Below, one piece after another: positions 17,286-26,046 of a stretch of 64,000 nt of DNA. The notes under the pieces are model-generated. The model worked only from the letters and a program-made list of their open reading frames with translations, did not search any database and was not told where the DNA came from. This DNA is from Actinoplanes sp. SE50/110. GTDB lineage: Bacteria; Actinomycetota; Actinomycetes; Mycobacteriales; Micromonosporaceae. Position numbers and translations under genes: made by a program. The first letter of the stretch is position 1; each line of letters starts with the position of its first letter. The stretch lies in contig NZ_LT827010.1 of assembly GCF_900119315.1 (NCBI RefSeq), positions 470,001 through 534,000 of the forward strand, given 5' to 3'.

Positions 17286-18460
17286 CGATCACTGAAGTGC
17301 CGGTGCGTACGCGCTGGATGGTCGCGTACGCGCTGGCCATGATCGGGGTGGCGGCCGGTTGGTTCGGGCCGATCCAGATCCTGCTGCCCGAGCAGGCCGC
17401 TCGGCTCGCGGAGGCCACCGGCGGCGGCAAGGAGGCGCTGCTCGCCCTGGTCACCGCGGTCGGGGCGGCCGCCTCGCTGGTCGCCAACCCGATCTGGGGC
17501 GCGGTCTCCGACCGGATGGGCTCGCGCCGGCCGATCTTCGTGGCCGGCACGGTGATCGGCGTGGCGGGGCTTCTCGTCCTGGCCGCGGCGGACACCCGTA
17601 CCACCATGATCGTGGGTTGGGTGCTGGTCCAGGTGGGACTGAACGGACCGCTCGCCGCGCTGGCCGCGATGATCGGCGACCGCGTGCCGGAACGCCAGCG
17701 CGGCACGGTCGGCGCGCTGTTCGGCGTCGCCCAGATCGTCGGGGTCGTGCTGGGCACCGCCCTGGCCGTCGCGAGCGGCGGATACCTGGCGGTGGCCGTC
17801 GCGGTGCCCGCCCTCGGCGCCGCCCTGCTGCTCATCCACCGGGAGCCGGTGCTGGTCCCGGACCGGACCGCGGTGCGCTGGTCGGCGCTGCTGCGGCCGG
17901 GCGCCCCGTTCGCCTGGGCCTGGTTGATCCGCTTCCTGCTCAACCTGGTCAACGCGCTGGTGCTGGTCTATCTCTTCTACTACCTCTCCGACCGGGTCGG
18001 GGTCGGCGACGCGGCCACCTGGGTGCTCATCCTCACCGTGGTCAACGTGGTCTTCGCCGGGATCTTCGGCTTCGCCGGCGGGGTGCTCTCCGACCGGTGG
18101 GAACGCCGCCGGATCTTCGTCGCGGCGGCCGCGGTGATCCTGGCCGCCGGCACCGTACTGCTCGCCCTGATCCCCGTGGTCGCCGTGGCGATCCTGGCGT
18201 CGGTGCTGGTCGGGGCCGGCTGGGGGGCGTACGTCGCGGTCGACATGGCGGTGATCACGCACGTGTTGCCGGACGCCGAGACCCGGGCCACCATGCTCGG
18301 CGTCGCCAACATCGCCGGCACCCTGCCGCAGCTGCTCGCCCCGGTGATCGCCGCGCCGATCGTCACCCGGCTCGGCGGATATCCCACCCTGTACCTGTTC
18401 ACCGCGGCCGTCGCGCTGCTCGCACTGGCCTGCCTGCCCCGGCTCGAAGCACTGTCCTGA
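17282..18460 (+). CDS. MFS transporter in catabolic cassette
   Basis: 392-residue 12-helix MFS protein starting at an ATG that overlaps the stop of the secreted enzyme gene. The motif A loop WGAVSDRMGSRRP follows helix 2, and a related VLSDRWERR occurs in the second half. It resembles GPH/SLC45-like sugar carriers only loosely. Placement between an exported hydrolase and an intracellular GH1 enzyme suggests it imports the released glycoside. Confidence 0.88.
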   Translation: MTITEVPVRTRWMVAYALAMIGVAAGWFGPIQILLPEQAARLAEATGGGKEALLALVTAVGAAASLVANPIWGAVSDRMGSRRPIFVAGTVIGVAGLLVLAAADTRTTMIVGWVLVQVGLNGPLAALAAMIGDRVPERQRGTVGALFGVAQIVGVVLGTALAVASGGYLAVAVAVPALGAALLLIHREPVLVPDRTAVRWSALLRPGAPFAWAWLIRFLLNLVNALVLVYLFYYLSDRVGVGDAATWVLILTVVNVVFAGIFGFAGGVLSDRWERRRIFVAAAAVILAAGTVLLALIPVVAVAILASVLVGAGWGAYVAVDMAVITHVLPDAETRATMLGVANIAGTLPQLLAPVIAAPIVTRLGGYPTLYLFTAAVALLALACLPRLEALS

Positions 18461-18471
18461 AAGGAACCAGC

Positions 18472-19815
18472 ATGCGTTTCCCACCCGGCTTCCGGTTCGG
18501 CATGGCCACCTCGGCCTACCAGATCGAGGGCGCTGCCGACGCCGGCGGCAAAGCCCCCTCGATCTGGGACACGTTCACCGCGCAACCGGGGCGGGTGCGA
18601 CACGGCGAGGACGGCCGGGTCGCCATCGACCACTATCACCGGTATGCCGAAGACGTCGGCCACATCGCGGACGCCGGTGTGCACGACTACCGCTTCTCGA
18701 TCTCCTGGACGCGGGCGCTGGCCGACCCCGGCTTCTACGACCGGCTGGTCGACGAACTGCTCGCCGCCGGGGTGCGGCCGGTCCCCACGCTGTACCACTG
18801 GGACCTGCCGCAGGACCTCGAGGACCGGGGCGGCTGGCTGACCCGGGACACCGCCCATCGGCTCGCCGACTACGCCGGCACGGTCGCGCTGCGCCTCGGC
18901 GACCGGGTCCGGCACTGGATCACGATGAACGAGATGAGCGTCCAGACCCTTTACGGGTACGGGTTGACCTCGCACGCCCCGGGCCGCGGACTCGGGCTCG
19001 AAGCGCTGCCCGTCGCGCATCACCAGCTGCTCGCCCACGGGCTCGCGGTACAGGTGCTGCGCGCCCACGACGCCGGCGCGGTCGGCATCGCCAACCAGCA
19101 CTTCCCGGTGTACGCGGCGTCCGACGATCCGGCCGACGCCGTCGCCGCCGACATGTTCCGCGACCTGACCAACTGGACCTTCTCCGACCCGATCCTGCTC
19201 GGCGACTACCCGGACGAGATGATCCGCGCCGGGGTGGGCGTCGAGGAGACGCAACTCGACCGGGACCTGGCGCTGATCGGGGCGCCGCTCGACTTCTACG
19301 GCGTGAACTTCTACGAACCGACGGCGATCGAAGCGCCGCGGGAGGGCAAGGACTATTCCGGCATTCTCGAAGTCGACATCCCGGAAGGAATGCCGTTCTC
19401 GCCGGTGCCGGTGAAAAGCGACGAGCGCACCGACTTCGGCTGGGCGATCGTGCCGGCGGCGTTGACCGAAATCCTGGTGACGCTGAAAGAGCGGTATCCA
19501 TTGCTGCCCCCGGTCATCGTCACCGAGAACGGGGCGTCGTTCCACGACGGGCCGCCCGGCGAGGACGGGCGGGTGGGGGATCCGCGGCGGATCGCCTACC
19601 TGCAGGCGCATCTGGAGGCGGTGGCGGCGGCGATCGAGGCCGGGGCGCCGGTGCAGGGCTACTACGTGTGGTCGGCGTTCGACAATTTCGAATGGGCGGC
19701 CGGCTACGACGAGCGGTTCGGGCTCGTCTACGTCGACCGGGAGACGCAGGCCCGGACCCGCAAGGACTCCTGGTACTGGTATCGCGACCTGATCAGGTCA
19801 GCCGCGGCCGGGTGA
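18472..19815 (+). CDS. GH1 beta-glucosidase-type glycosidase
   Basis: 447-residue family 1 glycoside hydrolase, cytoplasmic (no signal peptide). N-terminal signature FRFGMATSAYQIEG; acid/base Glu154 in TMNEM and nucleophile Glu352 in VTENG. The usual NEP is NEM here, a small oddity with the catalytic Glu kept. AAGGA precedes the ATG. Last gene of a three-gene operon (secreted hydrolase, MFS, GH1); it would release sugar from the imported compound. The 3' end overlaps the convergent TetR gene by 18 bp. Confidence 0.94.
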   Translation: MRFPPGFRFGMATSAYQIEGAADAGGKAPSIWDTFTAQPGRVRHGEDGRVAIDHYHRYAEDVGHIADAGVHDYRFSISWTRALADPGFYDRLVDELLAAGVRPVPTLYHWDLPQDLEDRGGWLTRDTAHRLADYAGTVALRLGDRVRHWITMNEMSVQTLYGYGLTSHAPGRGLGLEALPVAHHQLLAHGLAVQVLRAHDAGAVGIANQHFPVYAASDDPADAVAADMFRDLTNWTFSDPILLGDYPDEMIRAGVGVEETQLDRDLALIGAPLDFYGVNFYEPTAIEAPREGKDYSGILEVDIPEGMPFSPVPVKSDERTDFGWAIVPAALTEILVTLKERYPLLPPVIVTENGASFHDGPPGEDGRVGDPRRIAYLQAHLEAVAAAIEAGAPVQGYYVWSAFDNFEWAAGYDERFGLVYVDRETQARTRKDSWYWYRDLIRSAAAG

Positions 19816-20406
19816 CCGCAGCTGGTTGACGAAGGCGTCGGCGAGGCGGGTCAGGCGTTCCGCCCGGCCCTCCTCGGCCCAGCCGTCCACCAGGCTGAGC
19901 AGCGTGCTGCCCTCCACCAGGATGATGAAGTCGTCGATGACCGCCTCATCCTCGACGCCGGCCCTCAGCTCCCGCAGCTCGCGGGCCTCCCGCAGGCAGG
20001 TCCGCAGATGCATCCGGATCACCCGGTGTGACCCCCGCCGCGACTCGGCCAGCAGCGGATGCGACAACGCCGCCCCGGCGAAAGCCACATTCACGTGCGC
20101 GTCGGCCGCCCGCTCCTCGTCGATCGGCAGCACCGCGTCCAGCGCCGTGCGCAACGCCGCCAACCCGAGGAGATCCCCGCCGATGCGGAAGGCCCGCTCC
20201 ACGATCCGGTCGTAGACCGCCCGCTGAGCCGCCACCAGAATGTCGTCCTTGCCGCCGAGGAAATGCGCCAGCACGCTCAGCGAACACCCGGCCTCGTCGG
20301 CGATCGCCCGGGTCGTCGTCCCGTCGACCCCGCGCGCCCGCACCACCCGCCAGGTCGCCGCGAACAACTCTGCCCTGCGCACCTCATGGTCGACCAGCCT
20401 CGGCAC
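19798..20406 (-). CDS. TetR-family regulator
   Basis: 202 residues with an N-terminal TetR HTH (about 10-57; TTRAIADEAGCSLSVLAHFLGGKD) and a BetI-like helical ligand domain. It starts at a GTG. It converges on the GH1 operon with 18 bp overlap, so it may regulate that cassette, or the MFS gene downstream on its own strand. No clear palindrome was found near it. Confidence 0.9.
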   Translation of the reverse strand: MPRLVDHEVRRAELFAATWRVVRARGVDGTTTRAIADEAGCSLSVLAHFLGGKDDILVAAQRAVYDRIVERAFRIGGDLLGLAALRTALDAVLPIDEERAADAHVNVAFAGAALSHPLLAESRRGSHRVIRMHLRTCLREARELRELRAGVEDEAVIDDFIILVEGSTLLSLVDGWAEEGRAERLTRLADAFVNQLRSPGRG

Positions 20407-20525
20407 CCGTCCAGCCTATCCACCGCCCGGGGCGGGGCCGCTCACGGCGTACGCGCCGAACAGGGGAAGCCGAGCCGGCCGCGAGAGGCGGCCGGTGCGG
20501 TGCCAGCCGCGGGCCTGGCGCTCGT

Positions 20526-21701
20526 TCAGGGAGCCGGGCGCGGTGCCGGCGCCGGCGTCAGGTGCAGCAGCTGCCGGGCCAGCGGCACCGTGAAGATCAC
20601 CCCGGCGACCGGGATGAGGAACGCGATCCGCAGCCCGATCGGCTCCGACAGCGCCCCCAGCAGGACCGCCCCCACCAGGGCGCCCCCGTAGTTGAACAGG
20701 TTGACCCGCGCGATCACCTCGTCGCTGCTCTCCGCGGCCGCCTCACCCGCCGCCGAGAAGGCCAGCGGGACCAGCACCCCCACCCCGATCCCGGCGACCG
20801 TGAACCCGGCGATCGCGGCGGCCGTCGACGGCAGCAGGACGACCAGGGCGCAGCCGACCCCGGAGACCGCCAGCGCACCGACCGCCATCGTCAGCCGGCC
20901 GGCCCGGGGCACCAGGTGATCGGCGACCAGCCGGCTGACCAGGACCGTCGCCTGGTACGCGGCGTAGCCGATCGGCACCATGGCGGCCCGCGAATGCAGG
21001 CTGTCCTTCAGGTAGACCGAACTCCACGTGCTGACCGCCGAATCCACCAGGAACGCCGTGAAGATCAGCATGCCGCAGACCACCACGACCCGGCGGACGG
21101 CGCGGCTGCCGGTGTCGTGGACGGCACTGGAGCGTTCGGTGCGGCCGGGTTCGAAAGCGCGCCAGCCGGCCAGGCCGACCAGCACGGCGTAGCCGGCCGC
21201 GGCGCCCAGCGGCACCGTCGCCCCGTGATGCCTGTCCAGCGACCACGACATGAGCAGGGCGGCGACGATCGCGGCGGCGGTGTACGCGGCGAACAGCCGG
21301 CTCATCACACTGCGCCCCAGGCGGGCCTGAACCAGCACCCCCTGCATGCTCAGCGAGGCGTCGACGATGCCGAGACCCACCCCGTACAGCAGAAGGATCG
21401 TCACGAAGAGCACGGTCGGCGTGCCGACCAGGGTCGCGGCCAACCCGGCGCCGACCAGGAACAGACCGCCGGCCAGCGCATGCCGGCTGCCCCAGCGGGC
21501 CGCCAACTGATCGGCGACCACCGAGCCGAGCGCCGCGGTCACACAGACGAACAGCAGGATCGCGGAAACCTTGCCGTCGGTCAGGTGCTGCCGGTCCTTG
21601 AACGCGGGCAGGGCGGTGACGATCGCCGCATAACCCAGCCCCTGGGCGGCGTAGCCGGCACCGATCAAACGGGCCCGCGCCGCGGCGCTCATCTCGTCCA
21701 T
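20526..21701 (-). CDS. MFS transporter
   Basis: 391-residue 12-helix MFS protein. Features: ARLIGAGYAAQGLGYAAIV helix 1 and DQLAARWGSRHALAGG (motif A-like). The ATG at 21701 follows GCGAGG; a second ATG at 21692 is possible. The TetR gene at 19798-20406 lies downstream on the same strand with 119 bp between. Drug/metabolite efflux is the likely general role; no substrate clue. Confidence 0.87.
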   Translation of the reverse strand: MDEMSAAARARLIGAGYAAQGLGYAAIVTALPAFKDRQHLTDGKVSAILLFVCVTAALGSVVADQLAARWGSRHALAGGLFLVGAGLAATLVGTPTVLFVTILLLYGVGLGIVDASLSMQGVLVQARLGRSVMSRLFAAYTAAAIVAALLMSWSLDRHHGATVPLGAAAGYAVLVGLAGWRAFEPGRTERSSAVHDTGSRAVRRVVVVCGMLIFTAFLVDSAVSTWSSVYLKDSLHSRAAMVPIGYAAYQATVLVSRLVADHLVPRAGRLTMAVGALAVSGVGCALVVLLPSTAAAIAGFTVAGIGVGVLVPLAFSAAGEAAAESSDEVIARVNLFNYGGALVGAVLLGALSEPIGLRIAFLIPVAGVIFTVPLARQLLHLTPAPAPRPAP

Positions 21702-22306
21702 CGTGCCTCGCTCAGCATCCCGTTTCCGATCGACCCGGAGCGCTCGGTGATGACAGCGACGTGGGTCACATGGCCGTTCAGCGCAGCATGCCGGGCCCGA
21801 TCATCAACAGCAACAGATTCCTGTAAAAGAATTCACCTTTTCGTGCCCGGTTGGCCGACATTTGCGGCAAGGCGGACGGTGTGCGGTTACTTCTGGCCGA
21901 TCGTTGATTACCGGTTGTCATCGCGGGAAAATTCTGGGGGCGGTCGCTGGGCGCGGCGCGGTTTCCTGCCGCGAAATATCAGATGCCTTTGTACGGTGTC
22001 CTGCCCACGACAACCGCAAGGTGCGAGCCCCGTTCTCATTCGGCGAGGTGAGCCCGCCGCGAGATCGCTGGGCGGCATCCGGGACGGGTCGACGGGTCGA
22101 GGTGGTCCGCCCCTTTCCCGGCTCAAGGTGGTCCCGCGGGTCCCGCGTCCCCGGTCTCGCCGGCTCTATGCCGCAGGTGCCCGCCGGTTCCGCGCTGCCG
22201 GGTTCTTCGGCTCGGCACCGGCGGCCTCGCGCGGCGGGTTCAGGCCGGTCCGCGCCGCAGGCCGGTGCCGTTTCCGCGTCGGTTCGACGCTGCCGGTGGG
22301 CGGCGG
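21702..22306. other. 605-bp intergenic region, partly AT-richer
   Basis: No convincing gene. About 21780-22000 is less GC-rich than the surroundings (for example CTGTAAAAGAATTCACC and GCGGGAAAATTCTGG) and should hold the promoter of the MFS gene starting at 21701. The right half is ordinary GC-rich sequence behind mqnB. Confidence 0.5.
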
Positions 22307-23110
22307 TCAGGGGAGGGTGAGCAGGGCGGGGGCGGCGGCTCGCAGGGCGGCGAACGCGTCGGCCAGGCGCCAGGCGGCGCGGTCGCGGGGGCCGATCGGG
22401 TTGGAGATCGTGCGGAGTTCGGCGAACGGGACGGCGGCCGCGGCGGCGGCGATCGCCACGCCGTAGCCCTCCATGGCTTCGGCGACCGCCTGCGGGAAAC
22501 GGGTCGCCAGCCGGGCGGTGGTCGCCGCGGTGCCGGTGACCGTGCTCAGCGTGAGGATGTCGCCGGTGATCGCGTGCGGAAGTGCGGCCCGCAACGATTG
22601 CAGCAGCTCAGCATCGATCGTCAGGGTGCTGCTGCCGAAGCCCAACTCCTCGATCGGCAGGAAACCGCTCGGCGATTCGGCGCCCAGGTCGGCGGCGATC
22701 GTGCGGGCGGCCAGGACGGTGTCGCCGACCGCGGCGCGGCCCGGGAAGCCACCGGCGATGCCGACGCTGATCACCGCGCGGTAGGGGCGCCGGGCGAGCA
22801 GCCGGGCGGTACCGGCCGCGGCCGCCGCGGGCCCGACGCCGACCGCCTCGACGACGACCGCAAGCGAATGGGGATCCGCGCCCCCGCCCCGGCCCGGCAC
22901 GGCAGCCGGATCGGGCATCGCGTGGGGATCCGCGGTGGAGTGGGCCGCGTCGGTGGACCCGGGGTCGGCGGTGGTGGTGTGGCCCGCGGCGGTGGACCCG
23001 GGGCCGGCGGCGGTGGTGGTGTGGCCCGCGGCGGTGGCGGCCGGGCCGAGGGCGGCGCGGAGGGCGTCGGCCTCGGCGGGCACCGCGGTGACGAGCAGGA
23101 GCGGGTTCAC
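22307..23110 (-). CDS. mqnB: Futalosine hydrolase
   Basis: 267-residue nucleosidase of the MTA/SAH phosphorylase fold that removes hypoxanthine from futalosine in menaquinone synthesis. Recognised by VISVGIAGGFPGRAAVGD, ADLGAES..GF and AMEGYGVAIAA. The GTG overlaps the stop of the upstream MFS gene (GTGA). Odd: residues about 22-80, between the first two strands, are a Gly/Ala/Thr/His/Pro low-complexity insertion from imperfect DNA repeats, making the protein longer than typical. The insertion is in frame and the catalytic region is intact. Confidence 0.92.
   Translation of the reverse strand: MNPLLLVTAVPAEADALRAALGPAATAAGHTTTAAGPGSTAAGHTTTADPGSTDAAHSTADPHAMPDPAAVPGRGGGADPHSLAVVVEAVGVGPAAAAAGTARLLARRPYRAVISVGIAGGFPGRAAVGDTVLAARTIAADLGAESPSGFLPIEELGFGSSTLTIDAELLQSLRAALPHAITGDILTLSTVTGTAATTARLATRFPQAVAEAMEGYGVAIAAAAAAVPFAELRTISNPIGPRDRAAWRLADAFAALRAAAPALLTLP
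22930..23050 (-). repeat. Imperfect tandem repeats inside mqnB
   Basis: Repeated GTGGTGTGGCCCGCGGCGGT and GTGGACCCGGGG-type units (+ strand), encoding AAGHTTTA and DPGST peptide repeats on the minus strand. This explains the insertion in futalosine hydrolase. Confidence 0.8.
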
Positions 23111-25098
23111 GCGTTGTCGCTGCTTTCGGAGTCGCCGTTCCCGGTGGACGGGCCGGCCGAGGAGGGCCGGTAGACGTGATAGCCGGGCGGTGCCGGGGAC
23201 GGGCCGGGCGGGGCCTCGGTCGGGAACTGCTGCGTCGGCTCCGGAACGCCCGGGGAGGCGGGCGGCGGGGTGGTCGGCTTCTTCGCGGGCCTGCGGCGGG
23301 ACCACCAGCGACGGTGGCCCGGCTCGTCCACGAGCGTCGTGTCCAGCGGATGCTCCGCGCGTGGGCCGGCGGGGACGTCGTGGTCACGGGCGCCCGGCCC
23401 CGTGGTGCTCTGCCGGGTGTCGTGGTCGCGGGTGCCGGGGCCCGTGGCGCTCGGCCGGGTATCGACGTCGGGCGGGCCGGGCCGGGTGGTGCGGCGCTGG
23501 ACCGGCGGGTTGTGGCCGGCCTGGTCGGGCACCGTCGGGGCGTCCGGCCAGGGGTCGGCCGCCTCGTCGAACACCGCCTCGTCGTCGAGCCGCCCGGCGG
23601 GCCGGTCCGGGTGGGTGGCGGACGGCCGCGGGGCGGGCGGGATGGGCGCGGTGGTGGGGGCTTCCGGCGTACCGGCGAATCGGCCGTCTCCGGAGACCGC
23701 GACCGGATCGCCGGGGTTGTCCTCGGCGAACCCGGACCGGCCGGACAACCGTTCGCCGCGGAGCCGGGCCGCGGACCAGCCGGCGCGGGCCGCGGCCAGG
23801 CTCGCCAGCAGCGCGGCGAGGGCGATACCGAGGCGGCCGGTGAGCGGGATCAGGCCGAGGCCGCCGCCGGTGACCCAGGCGAGCATCAGGACGGTTTCCG
23901 AGTGGGCGAAGGCGGTGGCGCGCAGGCGTTCCGGGACGCGTTCCTGGATGGTGGCGTCGACGGCGAGTTTCGCGATGCCGCTGAAGGTGGCGGCGAGCAG
24001 CGCCAGCAGGGTGATGGTGGCCAGGTTGGCGACGACGGCGGCGAGGACCGCGGCGCCGGCGGTGACCATCAGGCCGCCGGCTTGCAGGGCGAGCGGGCGG
24101 CGGATGTGCAGGCCGGTGCCGGCCGCGGTGGACAGGAACGTGCCGAGGGCCAGGGCGCCGCCGACGATGCCGACCGCGGTGCCGTTGCCGACGGTCAGGC
24201 CGAGGATGCCGGTGCCGACGTCCCCGGCCATGATCGCGAAGGTCAGGAAGAGCAGCAGGTAGCCGTAGAGCAGGCGCAGGCCGGCGCTGCCGACCAGGGT
24301 GGCCAGGATGAGCCGGCCGGAGAGCGGGCGGTCCGGGCCGCGGCCCAGGCCGAGCAGGGTGCGCCAGGCGCGCGGCATGGCTTCCGGCGGGTCGGAGTCG
24401 GCGCGCGGCGGCAGCCGCAGCGCGATCACCATGCCGACGATGAAGATCAGGGTGGCGACCCGCATCGGCCACTGTGGGCCGAACCGGAAGGCGAGCAGGC
24501 CGATCGGGGCGACCACCGCCCCGGCGAACGTGCCGTAGACGCTGGCCCGCGCGCCCACCTGGGACAGTCCGACCCCGTCGGGCAGCAGGCGCGGCACGGC
24601 CGCCGATCGGGCCACCCCGTACGCCCGGGACAGCGCGAGCACCCCGAACGCCGCCGGATAGAGCGCCCAGCCGGCCAGGTGATCGGACATCACGTAGGCC
24701 AGGAACGCCCGGCCGAGCATGGTGACCGCCAGCGCGTACCGCCGGCCGTGCCGGAAATGGTCGAGCAGCGGGCCGACGACCGGCGCCAGCAGCGCGAACG
24801 GCACCATGGTGATCAGCAGGTAGAGCGCCACCTTGCCGCGGGCCTCGCCGAGCGGAACGCTGAAGATGGTGCCGGCCAGCCCGATCGCGATCAGCGCGTC
24901 GCCGGCGCAGGAGACCGCGTGCAGGTCGAAGAGTCGGATCATGCCGATCTCGCCGGCCGCGCCGCGGGCCCGGATCGTGCCGACCCGCCGGGTGGCCCAG
25001 GCCGTGCCGCGCACGCAGCCGCGCACGACGACGCGGACCGCCTTCACACCGGTGCCGACGGTGCGTCCGAGAGTGGGAAGCAACGGCATGGCAACCAT
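23107..25098 (-). CDS. MFS-type membrane protein with long disordered C-terminal tail
   Basis: 663 residues. The first 455 or so include 10-12 helices of an MFS fold (DLHAVSCAGDALIAIGLAGTIF as helix 1); the last about 200 are Pro/Thr/Asp/Arg-rich and probably cytoplasmic, with repeated TGPGTRDHDTR-like units and a basic WWSRRRPAKK patch. This gene commonly lies between mqnB and DUF3027 in actinomycetes. Function unknown; the tail suggests protein binding rather than simple export. Its stop is coupled to mqnB (GTGA). Confidence 0.85.
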   Translation of the reverse strand: MVAMPLLPTLGRTVGTGVKAVRVVVRGCVRGTAWATRRVGTIRARGAAGEIGMIRLFDLHAVSCAGDALIAIGLAGTIFSVPLGEARGKVALYLLITMVPFALLAPVVGPLLDHFRHGRRYALAVTMLGRAFLAYVMSDHLAGWALYPAAFGVLALSRAYGVARSAAVPRLLPDGVGLSQVGARASVYGTFAGAVVAPIGLLAFRFGPQWPMRVATLIFIVGMVIALRLPPRADSDPPEAMPRAWRTLLGLGRGPDRPLSGRLILATLVGSAGLRLLYGYLLLFLTFAIMAGDVGTGILGLTVGNGTAVGIVGGALALGTFLSTAAGTGLHIRRPLALQAGGLMVTAGAAVLAAVVANLATITLLALLAATFSGIAKLAVDATIQERVPERLRATAFAHSETVLMLAWVTGGGLGLIPLTGRLGIALAALLASLAAARAGWSAARLRGERLSGRSGFAEDNPGDPVAVSGDGRFAGTPEAPTTAPIPPAPRPSATHPDRPAGRLDDEAVFDEAADPWPDAPTVPDQAGHNPPVQRRTTRPGPPDVDTRPSATGPGTRDHDTRQSTTGPGARDHDVPAGPRAEHPLDTTLVDEPGHRRWWSRRRPAKKPTTPPPASPGVPEPTQQFPTEAPPGPSPAPPGYHVYRPSSAGPSTGNGDSESSDNA

Positions 25099-25172
25099 CC
25101 TGACTGATCCGGGCGACCCCGCATCTGGGGACTCGTTGCGAGCTATCCCTCCGAGTAGGCAACAATGGGCGG

Positions 25173-25994
25173 GTGACCTCCAGGACTGTCGCCCGCGCCG
25201 CCCGACTCGACCAGGTCTGTGCCGATGCCGTGGGGGTGGCCCGTGGCGCGATCACCGATGTGGACCCGACCGACATCGGTGAGCACCTGGAGGCGATCGC
25301 CGAGGGCGATCGTGTCGTGACTCACTTCTTCGAGTCCCACCTGGCCGGTTACCGCGGCTGGCGCTGGGCGGTCACGGTGACCCGGGTGCCCCGCAGCCGG
25401 CACGTGACGATCTGCGAGACGGTGCTGCTGCCCGGGCCGGACGCGTTGATGGCCCCCGGCTGGGTCCCGTGGAACGAGCGGGTCCAGCCCGGCGACCTGG
25501 GTGTCGGCGACCTGATGCCGACCGCGCCGGACGACGACCGGCTCACCCCCGGCTACGTGCTCAGCGACGACGCCGCGGTCGAGGAGGTCTCCTGGGAGCT
25601 CGGCCTGGGCCGGTCCCGGGTGATGTCCAAGGACGGCCGGATGGAGACCGCCCAGCGGTGGTATGACGGCGACGCCGGTCCGGAGGCGCCGATCTCCACC
25701 GCCGCCCCGCGGAACGCGCGCTGCGGCACCTGCGGTTTCTACCTGCCGCTGGCCGGCACGCTGCGGCAGATGTTCGGTGTCTGCGGCAACCTGTACGCGC
25801 CGGACGACGGCCGTGCGGTCAGCGCCGACCACGGTTGCGGCGCGCATTCGGAAGCGCTGCTGGCCGGCACCGAGCAGCCGGTCGACGAGCTGCCGACGAT
25901 CTATGACGACAGCGAGGTGGAGGCGGTGGCGGTCAGCCGCGGCCACGGCTCGGTCGAGTCGGGCGAGCCCGCCGAGGACTTCGGCCACAGCTAG
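25173..25994 (+). CDS. DUF3027 protein, putative zinc-binding
   Basis: 273-residue soluble actinobacterial protein. The start RAARLDQVCADAVGVAR and the core FFES.L.GYRGWRWAVT match DUF3027. Four cysteines (184, 187, 204, 222) plus His225 in CGTC...C...HGCGAH look like a zinc site. GTG start. It is divergent from the MFS/mqnB operon with 74 bp between. Members sit near cold-shock and menaquinone genes in actinomycetes; function unknown. Confidence 0.92.
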   Translation: MTSRTVARAARLDQVCADAVGVARGAITDVDPTDIGEHLEAIAEGDRVVTHFFESHLAGYRGWRWAVTVTRVPRSRHVTICETVLLPGPDALMAPGWVPWNERVQPGDLGVGDLMPTAPDDDRLTPGYVLSDDAAVEEVSWELGLGRSRVMSKDGRMETAQRWYDGDAGPEAPISTAAPRNARCGTCGFYLPLAGTLRQMFGVCGNLYAPDDGRAVSADHGCGAHSEALLAGTEQPVDELPTIYDDSEVEAVAVSRGHGSVESGEPAEDFGHS

Positions 25995-26046
25995 GGCGTG
26001 GCGTGCCGGCCACGGCTGGGGCGTGGCGTGCTGGTGGCCCGACGCG

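Noticed and set aside
20028..22466. Long + strand open frame across the MFS gene and the 21702-22306 gap
   Set aside because: Mostly antisense to TetR and MFS; Arg/Pro/Ala-rich, no domain, and mqnB occupies the other strand at its end.
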